Source of the DNA: Ligula intestinalis
Lineage: Eukaryota > Platyhelminthes > Cestoda > Diphyllobothriidea > Diphyllobothriidae
NCBI GenBank assembly: GCA_036362985.1
Contig: JAYGXS010000003.1
Coordinates: 65,433,219-65,497,218, forward strand
DNA length: 64,000 nucleotides
Direction of reading: 5' to 3'
Each line of letters opens with the position of its first letter. Position 1 is the first letter of the stretch. A program made the translations under genes and the position numbers. The notes beneath the pieces are model-generated. The model was given only the letters and a program-made list of their open reading frames with translations. It was not told the DNA's origin and ran no database searches. Below, piece by piece: positions 1-9,975 of the stretch.

Positions 1-349
1 TAGATTTTGAAAAGGGTCCTCCTGGCATTTGAAGCTCATCCCAGGATACTAAAATGGTTTCTAAATATGTTAGCATTGCCCTCTGCAGAGTCAAGCATCA
101 CTTCCAAGGGCTGTGAATTCTTCTCCGTTTTTGCAACCTTCGCTGTGGTTTTCGAGATTTACTCTGGAATCTGGTGGGTTGCAACTCGATGATGTTGCCT
201 TGACTTCTACTGCCTTCTCCTGTTGTCCCGGATGACCCCTTCTTAACTCAACGATATATTATATTTTCCCATGACCATAAACGTCCCGAACCCTCAACAT
301 CAGGTCCCAAACTAACCACATCAAACCCTCTTACCTATTAAGGCAATTT
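1..349. other. Unassigned, no gene seen
   Basis: An open frame of 61 codons lies at 7-192 on the plus strand, but it has no recognisable domain or splice context and I do not call it. I see nothing else here. Confidence 0.5.
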
Positions 350-545
350 TTTCTCCTTAAGTTTTTTTTGAACTCGGTGGCCCGCTGAACTCATCCACCG
401 ATCTAGGAGTTTTTTCTACTGCCGATGACAATTATTCTATAAGAGTTCACTGCTTATCATCATTATTTTTATTTTCACGATAGCACTAAGTTTGTAACGA
501 CAGGGACCCTTGGGCCTTAAATATACAAATTATTATTATATAATA
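350..545 (+). mobile_element. LINE 3'-end fragment (copy 1)
   Basis: This stretch shares a series of blocks, in the same order, with 735-950: a GGTGGCCCGCTGAACTCATC-like block, an AGGAGTTTTTT(A/C)TACT block, ATAAGAGTTC, CACGATAGCACTAAGTTTGT and CCTTGGGC(C/T)TTAAATA, and ends in an A/T-rich tail. A related but more diverged version ends the reverse-transcriptase fragment at 6045-7012. Two neighbouring copies cut off upstream and sharing a 3' boundary are what 5'-truncated non-LTR retrotransposons leave. No coding part remains. Confidence 0.6.
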
Positions 546-550
546 TTTCC

Positions 551-734
551 AGCGAGATGCCCGATTTGGAGAAGAGTTCCTTGTCGAGCAGTGGGGATAT
601 CGAAGGAAATCGGACGGAAGATTGTTTAGAATAATAGGTTTTTTGATTCAATTTTTGTCCAAAGACGGTATCTTTCTGTATAGAACTTGAAATATAATAG
701 CCTTGGTTTTGGTCGAAAATTCACACCGTGCAGT
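551..734. other. Unassigned spacer between LINE tails
   Basis: A/T-rich sequence between the two related LINE 3'-end fragments. No coding frame and no repeat partner was noticed elsewhere in the window. Confidence 0.4.
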
Positions 735-950
735 TTTTTATCCTACATTTTTTGGGAAATCGGTAGGTCGCTGAACTCATCCTCCGACGTAGGAGTTTTT
801 TACTACCCAGATAATTATTTTATAAGAGTTCTTTGTTAATATTAGCTATTTTTATGTTGTTATTCTCACGATAGCACTAAGTTTGTAATGAAAAGGCCCC
901 TTGGGCTTTAAATACACTAATATACAATTTATTTATAATTGTCAAAACCT
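735..950 (+). mobile_element. LINE 3'-end fragment (copy 2)
   Basis: A second copy of the 3'-terminal repeat seen at 350-545, on the same strand and about 385 bp further on. The shared block order is conserved with scattered substitutions, and the tail is again A/T-rich (around 918-950). It probably comes from a CR1/jockey-type element; the assignment rests on its similarity to the end of the reverse-transcriptase fragment at 6045-7012, so it is inference. Confidence 0.6.
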
Positions 951-994
951 AAAAATATTTAAGAGAAGAAGCTTCATTCCAAAAATTATTCTTT

Positions 995-2325
995 AAGTCA
1001 CTTTATTAAGGGAAGAAGGCTATCGCCCTTGAGCTCCCTATTCATAACCAAAAATCGCAAAATAGGTTCACCCTGACAATAATTATTATTATTATAAGGT
1101 TTATTTGTAAAGCACATCTTTGGCGCCGTCAAAAAACCCCGGAAGGCAGGAAAAAACCTAACCCAAACCCCTTCTTTCGCAGTGACCATTGTATTTGTTT
1201 TGGTCTTTTGCTAGGTCAATAGTGTGCGAAATAAGGAGTTTGTTTTAAGTGAAAAAAACCTGACTTCTAGGGAACAAGTCGAGGAAAACATAAAATAAAA
1301 TAGCAATACATTGTAGGTGTTACGGTTTTATAGTAAGAATACTTGGGGTCTGGAAAAACTGTAATGTCCTTTAACTGAGGTATACTTAGCCGCGGTCAGT
1401 TTGAAGGTGAAAATATCAGCTGATGATATGGCATCGACCGTATGCATGGCTCTGCTCGATACGGAGATTACAATTATTGTCCAGTGGCACAAGTTTGCTA
1501 ATTAGATGGGACGTTGCAGATGTCTGAGGTGGGTCGAGGCAGCTGCGAAGCACCATCGTCATTCAAGTGCATCGGCAGAAGACATTTGGCCTTTCGTTTG
1601 TCGAATATCTAAGTGAGATTGAGATTTACATCATTAGTATTTATATTTCTGATACATTATAAGGGGAAACAATATATATTTTAATATAATTGAAGAGAAA
1701 ATTATTTTCTTTCATAATATTTTTTATAAACATTTAGATATTAGTAGAGGAATATTGGAATGGATAAATTGTTCTTAGTTTTGTTTTTTACTTTTATTTT
1801 TAAGGATTGGAAAAGGAGGCAATGCACAATTTTGCTTAAGCTTTGAGTTTATCAGCGTTGGAAACCGTCGACTGGAAAGCTTTCAGCATTTGCCTGTTTT
1901 CTCCAAAATGTTCGGGAACTCTCCTGGACCGTTAGATCCCTTTTGGTCCGAATTGGACGTCAAAGAACTGGTTAGCAAAGTGTCCTATTTTATTCAGAAA
2001 TATATGCGTACATAAACCAAATATAGGCTTAACATCAGTGATAAGTGTGAGCCAGTTGCCAAGTGCTCTACTGGCACTTTGTTCATTTTATCTGTCACAC
2101 TTTCTCAGCAAATTAAAATCAAGTTGGTGCTTAAAAATGTCAACAGTATCTGAGATAACCACCTCTTCAGGGAGTCCGTTCTACTCTCCGATGACCCTCT
2201 GAGAGAAGGCGTTCCGTCGAACGTCAATATGGGCCGGTTTCCTCTGTAGTTTAAAGGGGTGATCCCGCAGATGATCAGTCCGAGCCAATTCGAATAAACT
2301 GTCAAACTCTAGGGCAAGAATTCAT
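995..2325 (-). mobile_element. Non-LTR retrotransposon 3' part, split by a nested insertion
   Basis: On the minus strand, 2325-2088 reads as the C-terminal end of a non-LTR reverse-transcriptase ORF. It contains DSLFELARTDHLRDHPFKLQ, then RRNAFSQRV, and one in-frame TAG where the family usually has Trp (before NGLPEE), and ends with a stop at 2088-2090. The 3' UTR follows to about 2015, is interrupted by a foreign element (about 1082-2000), and resumes at 1080-995, ending with AATAAAG about 10 bp from the edge. A continuous version of the same 3' UTR lies at 44636-44840, which is how the interruption can be recognised. Confidence 0.65.
1082..1930 (-). mobile_element. About 850-bp dispersed element with (TTA)n tail, nested copy
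   Basis: Read on the minus strand this ends in GGCGCCAAAG...ACAAATAAACC followed by TTATTATTATTATT, a short tandem tail typical of some LINE 3' ends. An inverted copy lies at 7800-8645 and shorter copies of the 3' end at 5743-5890 and 2448-2495. Aligned blocks include the GTCGAATATCTAAGTGAGAT region and the GGATTGGAAAAGGAGGCAA region. No long coding frame survives. It is inserted into another LINE's 3' UTR (995-2325). Confidence 0.6.
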
Positions 2326-2770
2326 CAAATTCTTGAATATTTACGTACTCTATTTCACGCAATGCAGCTACTAATGATAGAAATATAACTATTACTTCTA
2401 CGCCTGACTACTGAAAATATGAATTATATTACTGTTGCTTCAGCCACTAATATAATAGGGTTGATTGGTAAGGCACCTCTTGGGCACCGTAATAAGATCA
2501 CTACTGCTACAACCATCAACAGAAAAATGCTCACACTCTTCCTATAAACGTCATCATTATCACTAATACTATGACATCTACTACTCATAAAACTTGTTCC
2601 AGGGTTACCCAACACCATTTAGTAATTGCCTATAGATTTGCATCAATTGCCGCTGCTACTAATTTGAAAATTTGATAACCATCCAAATGGAAGGCCATAG
2701 CCTATCAGTAAGCTGCAGCTTAACCTGCAGTGTAAATTGAATGACTTTTAATTCAAAATCAAAATCGTAA
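2326..2770. other. Unassigned, with a short repeat copy
   Basis: Mostly unassigned A/T-rich sequence. Positions 2448-2495 match the 3' terminus of the (TTA)n-tailed element (GGTTGATTGGTAAGGCACCT followed by CTTGGGC), so a fragment of about 50 bp on the minus strand is present. Nothing else was recognised. Confidence 0.45.
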
Positions 2771-2772
2771 AT

Positions 2773-3730
2773 CTAGTGCTGACTGTCAAATCGTGCAACA
2801 ATCCAGAACTTTGTTTTGGATCCGCTGCTATTCCTGATTAACGTAAACGACTGTCTCAATGAGCTTGATTGCGCAGCTGTCTTGTTTGCGGATGACATAA
2901 AAATATAGGTTGAAGTTAGCTGCGCTGACGATGCAAAGAGATTACAGTCAAACATCGATAAAATGGTTATCTAGTCGTTCACGTGGGTTTTTAACTTTAA
3001 TGTATCCAAGTGTTTGGTTCTACACATAAGTCTGGGGCTAAAAGTGTCGCCGAAACGCAGTTGCTTTATCAATGGCACGGCATTAAAAGAGGTTGATGCG
3101 CACAAAGATCTGGGTATATGGACAACCGCGAACTTGATGCCTACAGAGCACTGTAAAAAGGCCGTCCAGAAGGCAACTAGTATCCTGCACTGGATCAGAC
3201 GGGCGTTCAAAATCTTCCCACCTGAACTCTTAGGGAAAATATTTGGCGCCTTTGTGAGACAACATTTAGAACACGGAATACCAGTGTGGACACCATGGTT
3301 GAAGAAAAATATGGGCCTTCTTGAACAAGTGCAACGCAGGGTGACAAAGATGGTCGATGGTCTCAGGGACTTACCATATCAGGAGAAATTGATCAAACTT
3401 GACATTTTTCCTTTGTCTTACAGGAACGTTCAGTGCAGCCTGCTCTGGACATTCCAGATAATCCGGGGCCACAGTTCCTCCCTGAGATTGGAGGATTTAT
3501 TTGAATTAGCCACCACCACTCCCCTGTGTGGCCACCCTTACAAGGTCACAAACGAACGCACTCGATTAGACATCCGGAAATATGTCTTTAGTTAACGCGT
3601 GGTCCGACATTAGAACGTGCCACCAAGCGAGATCGCAAAATTCGCCAGCTCTAGAGCTTTGTGTGTCTCTCTGGTCACACTTCACTGTCATGTTAAGTCT
3701 CATAATTTCGGTCAGAAGGCATTTTATGCC
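2773..3730 (+). pseudogene. Non-LTR reverse transcriptase fragment (FADD box to C-terminus)
   Basis: From about 2812 one plus-strand frame reads LDPLLFLINVNDCLNELDC, then the catalytic LFADDIKI (the YxDD box as FADD), a stop, and on to 3014-3595, which is open for 193 codons. That stretch carries HKDLGIWTTANLMP, LEQVQRRVTKMVDGLRDLPY and GHPYKVTNERTRLDIRKYVF, the usual thumb and C-terminal blocks of CR1/jockey-like LINE proteins. Two internal TAG codons sit at positions that look like former Trp codons, and two more stops follow 3595, so the copy is dead. The 5' half (endonuclease and early RT motifs) is missing. The coding trace fades after about 3730. Confidence 0.85.
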
Positions 3731-3739
3731 CTAACTAAC

Positions 3740-4684
3740 GCACTAACTAATTTCACTAAAGCTAACTCCGCTTGGGATCTACCCAAAAGAAAGCATACTT
3801 CTACGACAAATAAAACACTGAAGTGAGTTACTACCATCGACGCAGTTAGATTGCCATCTGCAATCACCTAGCTAGGCAATTATTCATTCTAAGCGAAAAC
3901 GCACTCAACAAGTCATACCCTGTAGGCACGTTTCAGTATTTAAGGGATTCAAATCAGGTTGCAATTTCAGTGTTCAGACACAAACACCAGAACCCAAGAG
4001 CATCTAGTTTAACTTTACCTGCGCAATCCCACCAGGTTTTCGTCAGCCATGCTGTAATATCAGAGTCGACTTAATTATGTTAGAAAATTAACTATGACCA
4101 CGCAAATGGCCTGATAGAATACTTTTCCATTCATAGAATTTTCGCCTAAACATACAAGTCAGTATACGGCCAGCTGCAGCGTCAGTCATAAAATCGTGTT
4201 TGTATTTCGTTATTCCTCACAGGAACTATACGACGTAGCCAGGGGTTTTACGAACCTCTGGTGTGGTATACTGAAAGAACGATAATCATACTAATAGATT
4301 TTATATTCTAAGCACCTAGATAACATTATGCAAATAAAAATAGAATTTAAGTAAAATTATGAAGATTTGTACATTGGTGCTCTGTGTGAGTAACCGGATA
4401 TACAGCAGAATTTATCTGTTGTTGTTAGCAAAGTATAACACTTCAGCCGGCAGTTGATCCTTTTGAAGCAATCATTAATAATCTTTCAATAATACTGGAC
4501 TAAGAATGAAACAGTGGGAAAAACGCCCACGATGAAAGTGGGGCACAGTTCGCCAGGCCCATACTTTCAGTTTTTTTCCAGCTTATTTGGTGAGGTTAAT
4601 AGGCAATGCCTTTGACAACCCTATTTAGCACGTGTACCAGCATCTGTAAAAATTTAACACTACAAATAAAGTATTTGCAAACAG
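3740..4684. other. Unassigned, no gene seen
   Basis: A/T-rich sequence between two LINE fragments that point in opposite directions. No open frame with a recognisable domain and no repeat partner was noticed. Confidence 0.45.
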
Positions 4685-4804
4685 TGAGTAGCATTGTTTT
4701 TGGCAATATATGTCTGGTTTTTAGAGGTCAGACTTGGAGGGAGGAGAGTAGCATTGTTTTTTTACAATATATCTCTGGTTTTTAGAGTTCATACCTGGAG
4801 AGAA
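4685..4804 (-). repeat. Tandem duplication of about 60 bp at the end of the LINE ORF
   Basis: Two adjacent units of about 60 bp both begin GAGTAGCATTGTTTTT and contain CAATATAT, TCTGGTTTTTAGAG and a CTGGAG block. The right-hand unit overlaps the last codons of the reverse-transcriptase frame, so the duplication spans the ORF end and the start of the 3' UTR. Confidence 0.7.
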
Positions 4805-5500
4805 AAGAGGAGACGCATGTAATTATCCAAGCGTTTTTTGTATATCTGAAGGGAAGTGGCCTCCACGGCTGACTGTGGAAGGTTGTTCCACTGTTGTATG
4901 ACATGTTGCCTGAAAAATTCAGAGCGGAGGTTTAGCTTGGACATTTTCGTACGCAGCTTCATTGTGTGCCCACGGAGATGAGGCGAGAGGTTCCACTGAA
5001 ACATGTCTTCAAAGCGTAATCCTTTCTCAAAACCGTTTATTATCTTGTAAACTAGCATTAGATCCCCTCTTTGTTGCCTGTAATGCAGAGGGAATAAATT
5101 TAGGCATGCCAGTCTATCTATGTAAGTGTGGTTCTTTTGACCTTTTACTAGCTTTGTTGCCCGACGCTGCACTTTCTCCAGACATGCTGTCTCCTTTGCT
5201 AGCCATGGCCGCCACGCCTGTATGCCATACTCTAGGTGTGGTCAAACAAATGTGCCGTACACTCTGCCAAAGAAATTTTCATCGAAGGCTAGAAAAGCCC
5301 TTTTGATAGCGTGCAGCACTGCCGTGGCTTTATTTGCAGCTTTGACAGATTTTAAGGAGGGCTTTAGATTACTCTGTATCCAAACACCGAGGTCTTTTTG
5401 CGTAGATGCTACGGGAATTTGGATGTTTTTGAGGTGATATGTCTTGCTGCTCTGGGGGATAATGTAGTTTGTTCGCGAATGATATGGAAGAGAAAAGCAA
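4685..5500 (-). pseudogene. Non-LTR reverse transcriptase C-terminal fragment
   Basis: The minus strand from about 5500 to 4789 reads in one frame: HSRTNYIIPQ, then QKDLGVWIQSNLKPSLKSVK, a thumb region with [56 protein letters not shown], and a stop at 4789. Only one internal stop is visible, a TGA where Arg is usual (before PHLEYG, around 5246). Polymerase motifs upstream are missing, so this is a 5'-truncated LINE insertion. It is less decayed than the copy at 2773-3730. The sequence just past its stop is duplicated in tandem (4685-4804). Confidence 0.85.
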
Positions 5501-5742
5501 GCGGATTATTGAGACTTATACCACAATGACAGTCAAGAAGTTGAATATGAAACGGTTATTTAATATTCTCAGGGTACTAGCCCACTTGATAGTTTAGAGA
5601 AAACAAACAACTGAAGTGAGAGCTCGACACCGCAGTATCCAAAACGTGATTCCGACTGTCATTAGCAGCAAGTGATATGGGGGCGGTTTAAGGCGTGTGC
5701 GTTAAGTTGACCCCGTTTGTATGACGGAGACGAGGATTACAA

Positions 5743-5890
5743 TAATAATAATAAGGTTGATTGGTAAGGCACCTCTTGGGCGTCGTCAAAACCCTTGAAA
5801 AACAGGAAAAACCTAAAACAAACCCCTTCTTTTGCATTCCGATATTGGCTCTGTTTTAGTTTAATGCTTTTTTACCGATTCCAGGAAACT
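5743..5890 (-). mobile_element. 3'-end fragment of the (TTA)n-tailed element
   Basis: Positions 5743-5890 begin with AATAATAATAATAAGG and continue with GGTAAGGCACCTCTTGGGCG. On the minus strand this is the terminal 150 bp of the element seen at 1082-1930 and 7800-8645, with its trinucleotide tail. The rest of the element is absent here. Confidence 0.6.
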
Positions 5891-6044
5891 GAATGGGTTT
5901 GTTTGACTGAGGTGGGACTTGTTTACGCACGAACTTGGGATGAAGATGTTAAGCTCGCGGGCTAGCAAAAATTACCGTTGCCCCTTCCTTTCAAACGCAG
6001 ATCCTCTTCCCACAATCCTAGAATTAGCTCCATAAGGGGTTCTA
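5891..6044. other. Spacer, possible degraded RT start
   Basis: Short stretch between a LINE 3' end and the next reverse-transcriptase fragment. It may contain degraded upstream RT sequence, but no frame is convincing. Confidence 0.3.
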
Positions 6045-7012
6045 CAACAGGCCCTCATCGCGATTGTCTTCAAAAATTGAACAAATTCAAAAAAATTTCA
6101 CACGAAAACTGCTGTATCCGACAGCTTCTAATACTTGCTACTCAATTAGTTGTCAATTAACGAAACTAAGGTTCCTTTGGGTCAGGAGATTGGAAGCAGG
6201 CTTTTGTCTCCTTTTTCGGCTTGATAATAGCAAAAATTCACCCAGGATTTCTGTCAGCCGTCCCTACAACCTAAGAAACTCGGCACTTGTTATACCCCCT
6301 CCTGCATCTTCCTCATGTAAACGTTCTTTGTTTTTTGCTTCCAGATATAGCTTTCTGTGGAATAACTTGCCAATCGAAATTAGGTCGTTAACTAGACTCT
6401 CTGCTTTCAAACAGAGACTGCACATTTATCTTAAAACTGATTCTATTAACCTTCGATTCTCCTCATCTTTTCCGAGCAGCTTTCTCCATGACTCCGAGAA
6501 AGGACCATTGGGAATTTAGGAGATCTGCTCGAAACTATTCTCTCTGCCTCGTGTCCCCCAAGAACCTAGATGTTTCCCTTAACCACCGCTGAATCACACG
6601 AAGCCACGCGGAAGTACTCAGTCTAAAATGCTGCAGTTTCGTTGAATACTCACCTTCATCAGACCACCCACACCTATTTCTGCTCTACTACTATGTTCCT
6701 ACTTCTATCTTCCAAAGCAGTTTTTTTTTGCACACTTTTTGACCATGGAGGCCCGTTGAACACTGTCTCCATTTTCACTGTAAGAGTTTTTTTAACTGCC
6801 ATAAGTATTCGTTTTTAGTTCAAAATTACCTGCAAAACATTGCTAAATGTTGCGCCAAAAGGACAATTTCTGCTGACATTATTACGACTTTCTACGTCTA
6901 CTTGCACATATTGTCTAATTATTTTTGAATTTTTATTTTGTCGAAATTAACTTTTTATAGATAGTGCCGTACCGGCGCTGAAAAATATAAATTCCAAATT
7001 CCAAATTCCAAA
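6045..7012 (+). pseudogene. CR1/jockey-like reverse transcriptase C-terminus with (AAATTCC)n tail
   Basis: The plus-strand frame 6064-6519 carries IEQIQKNFTRKLLYPTASNT, RFLWVRRLEAGFCLLFRL, a PYNLRNSA block and FLWNNLPIEIRSLTRLSAFK, the standard thumb and C-terminal blocks of CR1/jockey-type LINEs, and ends at a natural-looking stop. About 490 bp of 3' UTR follows, finishing at about 6985-7012 with three imperfect AAATTCC units. Short tandem repeats at the 3' end instead of poly(A) are characteristic of the CR1 clade. The 5' part of the element is missing. The family differs from the other LINE fragments in the window. Confidence 0.85.
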
Positions 7013-7799
7013 AGTGGCTCTCATCCTGCCTCCCCACAGCTACCTGCAACAAACCCATCCAATGGCTCCAGTTTCCAATCCTTTACCTGCAGTTGCAGCA
7101 TGCTCTGTGCTCCCCACCGGTTATATATCTGACTTGACAGTATCGCCCTCCATCCAGACGCCGCAACTTGTCCTTCTGTTCACCCATTTTTCCCCTAGAT
7201 ATTCTCCCCTTATTATTCGTACTACATGCTTAACATTCTTCTCAGTCTTACTGTCTTTTATCGTGTGTATGACTTATAACGACGTTCACAGTTTCGTTCA
7301 ACGCTGACTAAGACCGTACTTACCAACGACATTCGACGTTACGTAGTGGGGACCAGCTTTTCCACAAACTCGACCCCACAGGATCATTACACTTATGGTG
7401 ACATTGTGGTTCGTGAGATGATATGATACAACGAGAAGTCATTTGGTGACAGTCTCCTAAATTCCAGATTGTCATATTTTAGAGTCATTTAGAAAGATGT
7501 TCAAAAAAGACAAAGTAAAAAAGTTGGCGATAATGATTACTGAGGCCAATGCGATATTGGGAAACCAAGCGCAACTGTAGTTGTCGCGGAATCCATCAAA
7601 AAATATTAAATTAAATAGGTCTATGCTTGTTTAAGTTAACTAAAAGAATTAAATTCAACCAATATTAACCTCTATAGCATACAATAGGAGATGTAGTCGA
7701 GGGAAGGCAGAATTTTAAAATTAAATACAAATTAGTCCTCCTATAGGTTGAATGTAACGAAAACATTCAAATTCAAGCTACCGAACATTTGAAAGTAGA
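7013..7799. other. Unassigned, no gene seen
   Basis: An open frame of 97 codons at 7014-7307 begins at the LINE tail and shows no domain; I treat it as chance. The remainder is A/T-rich with no recognised feature. Confidence 0.45.
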
Positions 7800-8645
7800 T
7801 TTTTAATATAATTTGACGGGAGTTTTTGGCACATTTTGGGGTAAACTGGCCACTGCTGGAGGCTTTCCAGGCGATGGTTTCCGACGCTGATCAAATCAAA
7901 GATTCAGCAAAATTGTGCCTTGCCTCCTTTTCCAGTCCTTAAAAATAAAAATAAAAACTAAGAACAATTTATGTATTACAACATTATTCGACTAACATCT
8001 CAATGTTTATAAAAAATTATTATGAATGAAAATAATTTTCTCTACAACTATACTAAAAATATATATTGTTTCCTCTTATAATTTATCAGAAGTATAAATG
8101 TTAATCATGTAAATCTCAATCTCACTTAGATATTCGACAAACGAAAGGCCAAGTTTCTTCTGCCGATGCACTTGAATGACGATTGTGCTTCGCAATCAGC
8201 TTCCAGCTGCCTCGACCCATCTCAGACATCTGCAACGTCCCATCTAATTATCAAGCTCCTGCCAATGTACAACGATTGTAATCTCCGCATGGAGCAGATG
8301 CAATGTCCTAAGCTAAATTTTTCGCCTTCAAACTGATCGCGGCTAACTCCACCTCAGTTATAGGACATGACAGTTTTTCCAGATGCCAAGTATTCTTACT
8401 ATAAAACCGTAACACGTACAATGTATACTTCCTTTATCTCGTATTTTTCTAGCATTGTACCTTAGAAGTCAGGTTTTTTTCACTTAAAAAAACTCCTTAT
8501 TTCGCACAATATTGACCTAGCAAAAGACCAAAACAAATACAATAGTCACTGCGAAAGAAGGGGTTTGGGGTAGGTTTTTTCCTGCCTTCCGGAGTTTTTT
8601 GACGGCGCCAAACATGTGCTTTACAAATCAACCTTATTATTATAA
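7800..8645 (+). mobile_element. About 850-bp dispersed element with (TTA)n tail, inverted copy
   Basis: This is the plus-strand copy of the element found on the minus strand at 1082-1930. It aligns almost end to end, including CATGACAGTTTTTCCAGA, TATTCGACAAACGAAAGGCC, AAAGACCAAAACAAATAC and the terminal ACAAATCAACCTTATTATTA. The two copies sit about 5.9 kb apart in inverted orientation, with several other LINE fragments between them. No coding frame remains. Confidence 0.65.
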
Positions 8646-9473
8646 TCATGCTTGCCACAAATTTTATGGGATAGATGATAGATTCGGCATCAAGCAATTT
8701 TCCGGTAATGCATGATTTTCAGATGGAAAATTTGGTTCTATAACACAGAAAACACTGTGCCCTTATGACAACTCTTTCCCGTTCCGAACTTATATCATTC
8801 AAAAAAGGGGAGCTTTTTCTCCTGATGAACACCAGTTATTACCAAAATTTAGTAGTCATACCAATTTTAAGGAGTATTCTTACCAGTAGCCCGATCGCCA
8901 CTGCTTATTACTGTTGACATGGCCTGTAAACTGACAATAAACGCAATCTCAAATAATTAGTGATTGGCTTTTTAACGTCATACCTACCTTCTTAAAGGAG
9001 AAAAGGTCGTAGTGGGGTCCATATTTTCAACTTTGACCCCTAGGTTCTGTTCTGTTTTTCCTTTATATTGGGATATTTCATCAAGAGTTAAACACCAAAG
9101 CTTTTATTTAGACTGACGAACTCAAATGAAGGTATTACTTCTGTAGCTCTATGGTCCGTCGATTCTTAAGACAAATCCGTGCAGACGTTAACGCTCTTTC
9201 TGCTTGGACTTCAAAGTGGCTAATGGAATTCTCACCTTATTCAAAGGCTACCGCAACCAGTGATTTTCCAAGGCGCCTTAACTAATAAATGTGCCAGACT
9301 TGGTTTGCAAGTGTAGCAGTCAATTTTGTTAAGAGAGATGTTCTGACAAATGCGGGTGAAGGAATAAAACGTAACTAAACTATCAGGTCACGGAAGAAAT
9401 TGATATCGCGTTACTAATAGCGACCCCTGACCTAAGCTTTCGAACAGTTTTTTTTTGCAACGCGGCTTGGCAG
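8646..9473. other. Unassigned region upstream of the coiled-coil gene
   Basis: No coding frame, repeat or clear promoter element was recognised. The 5' end of the coiled-coil gene may lie here or further left. Confidence 0.4.
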
Positions 9474-9662
9474 TTGATCGAATGGTTTCCACATGCAACA
9501 GTATTCCCATAAGTCAGACTGAAACCCGACGAAAAGATGCGCGTGAAATGGACATGAGATCAGATGTTCAGCATAAAGACGAGAAATATATAGCTGCTGG
9601 TGCTGCAGCAGACTCATCTCTAGAACTCGATCATTCTAAAAGATTTTTCGATTCCAACGAAG
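9474..9662 (+). CDS. Possible 5' coding exon of the coiled-coil gene
   Basis: A T-rich tract followed by CAG precedes 9474, and a strong donor (GAAG|GTAAGA) follows 9662. The open frame from the ATG at 9482 gives a hydrophilic 60-residue stretch with TETRRKDAREMDMRSDVQH and a run of Ala around GAAADSS. It ends in phase 1 while the next recognised exon starts in phase 0, so either a small exon is missing between them or one boundary is wrong. It could be the first coding exon (Met at 9482) or an internal one. Confidence 0.5.
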
Positions 9663-9812
9663 GTAAGAAATTTATCTTTCACATAAAAATGTAGAAAAAA
9701 TGTCACATTACTCTTCTAAATTCTACACAATTTGGAAAAGATTCTCGGATTTCAGAAAATCAATGTATCTAAAAGTACTATAAATTACTCCCCATATTTA
9801 CACCAGTCGTAG

Positions 9813-9975
9813 TTACATGAGGTTCAGTCTTCCCTCGCAAGAGCGGCCAGCGAACAAGAAGAATTGAAGACGCTCAATGTCCAAGGCGAAACTGAAATTC
9901 TTCAGCTAAAAATTATGGTTGGAACTTTGAATCATGCAATATCTGAAAAGGATGCCCTGCTTTGTGATATGCGGG
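9813..9975 (+). CDS. Coiled-coil gene, exon (first one in the chain)
   Basis: The acceptor is the TAG at 9810-9812, which removes an in-frame stop; the donor is GCGGG|GTATG. The frame reads LHEVQSSLARAASEQEELKT and then ETEILQLKIMVGTLNHAISE, a clear heptad pattern. It ends in phase 1, matching the next exon. Confidence 0.75.

Noticed and set aside
4962..5306. 114-codon plus frame
   Set aside because: Antisense to the reverse-transcriptase fragment, whose conserved protein motifs are on the minus strand.
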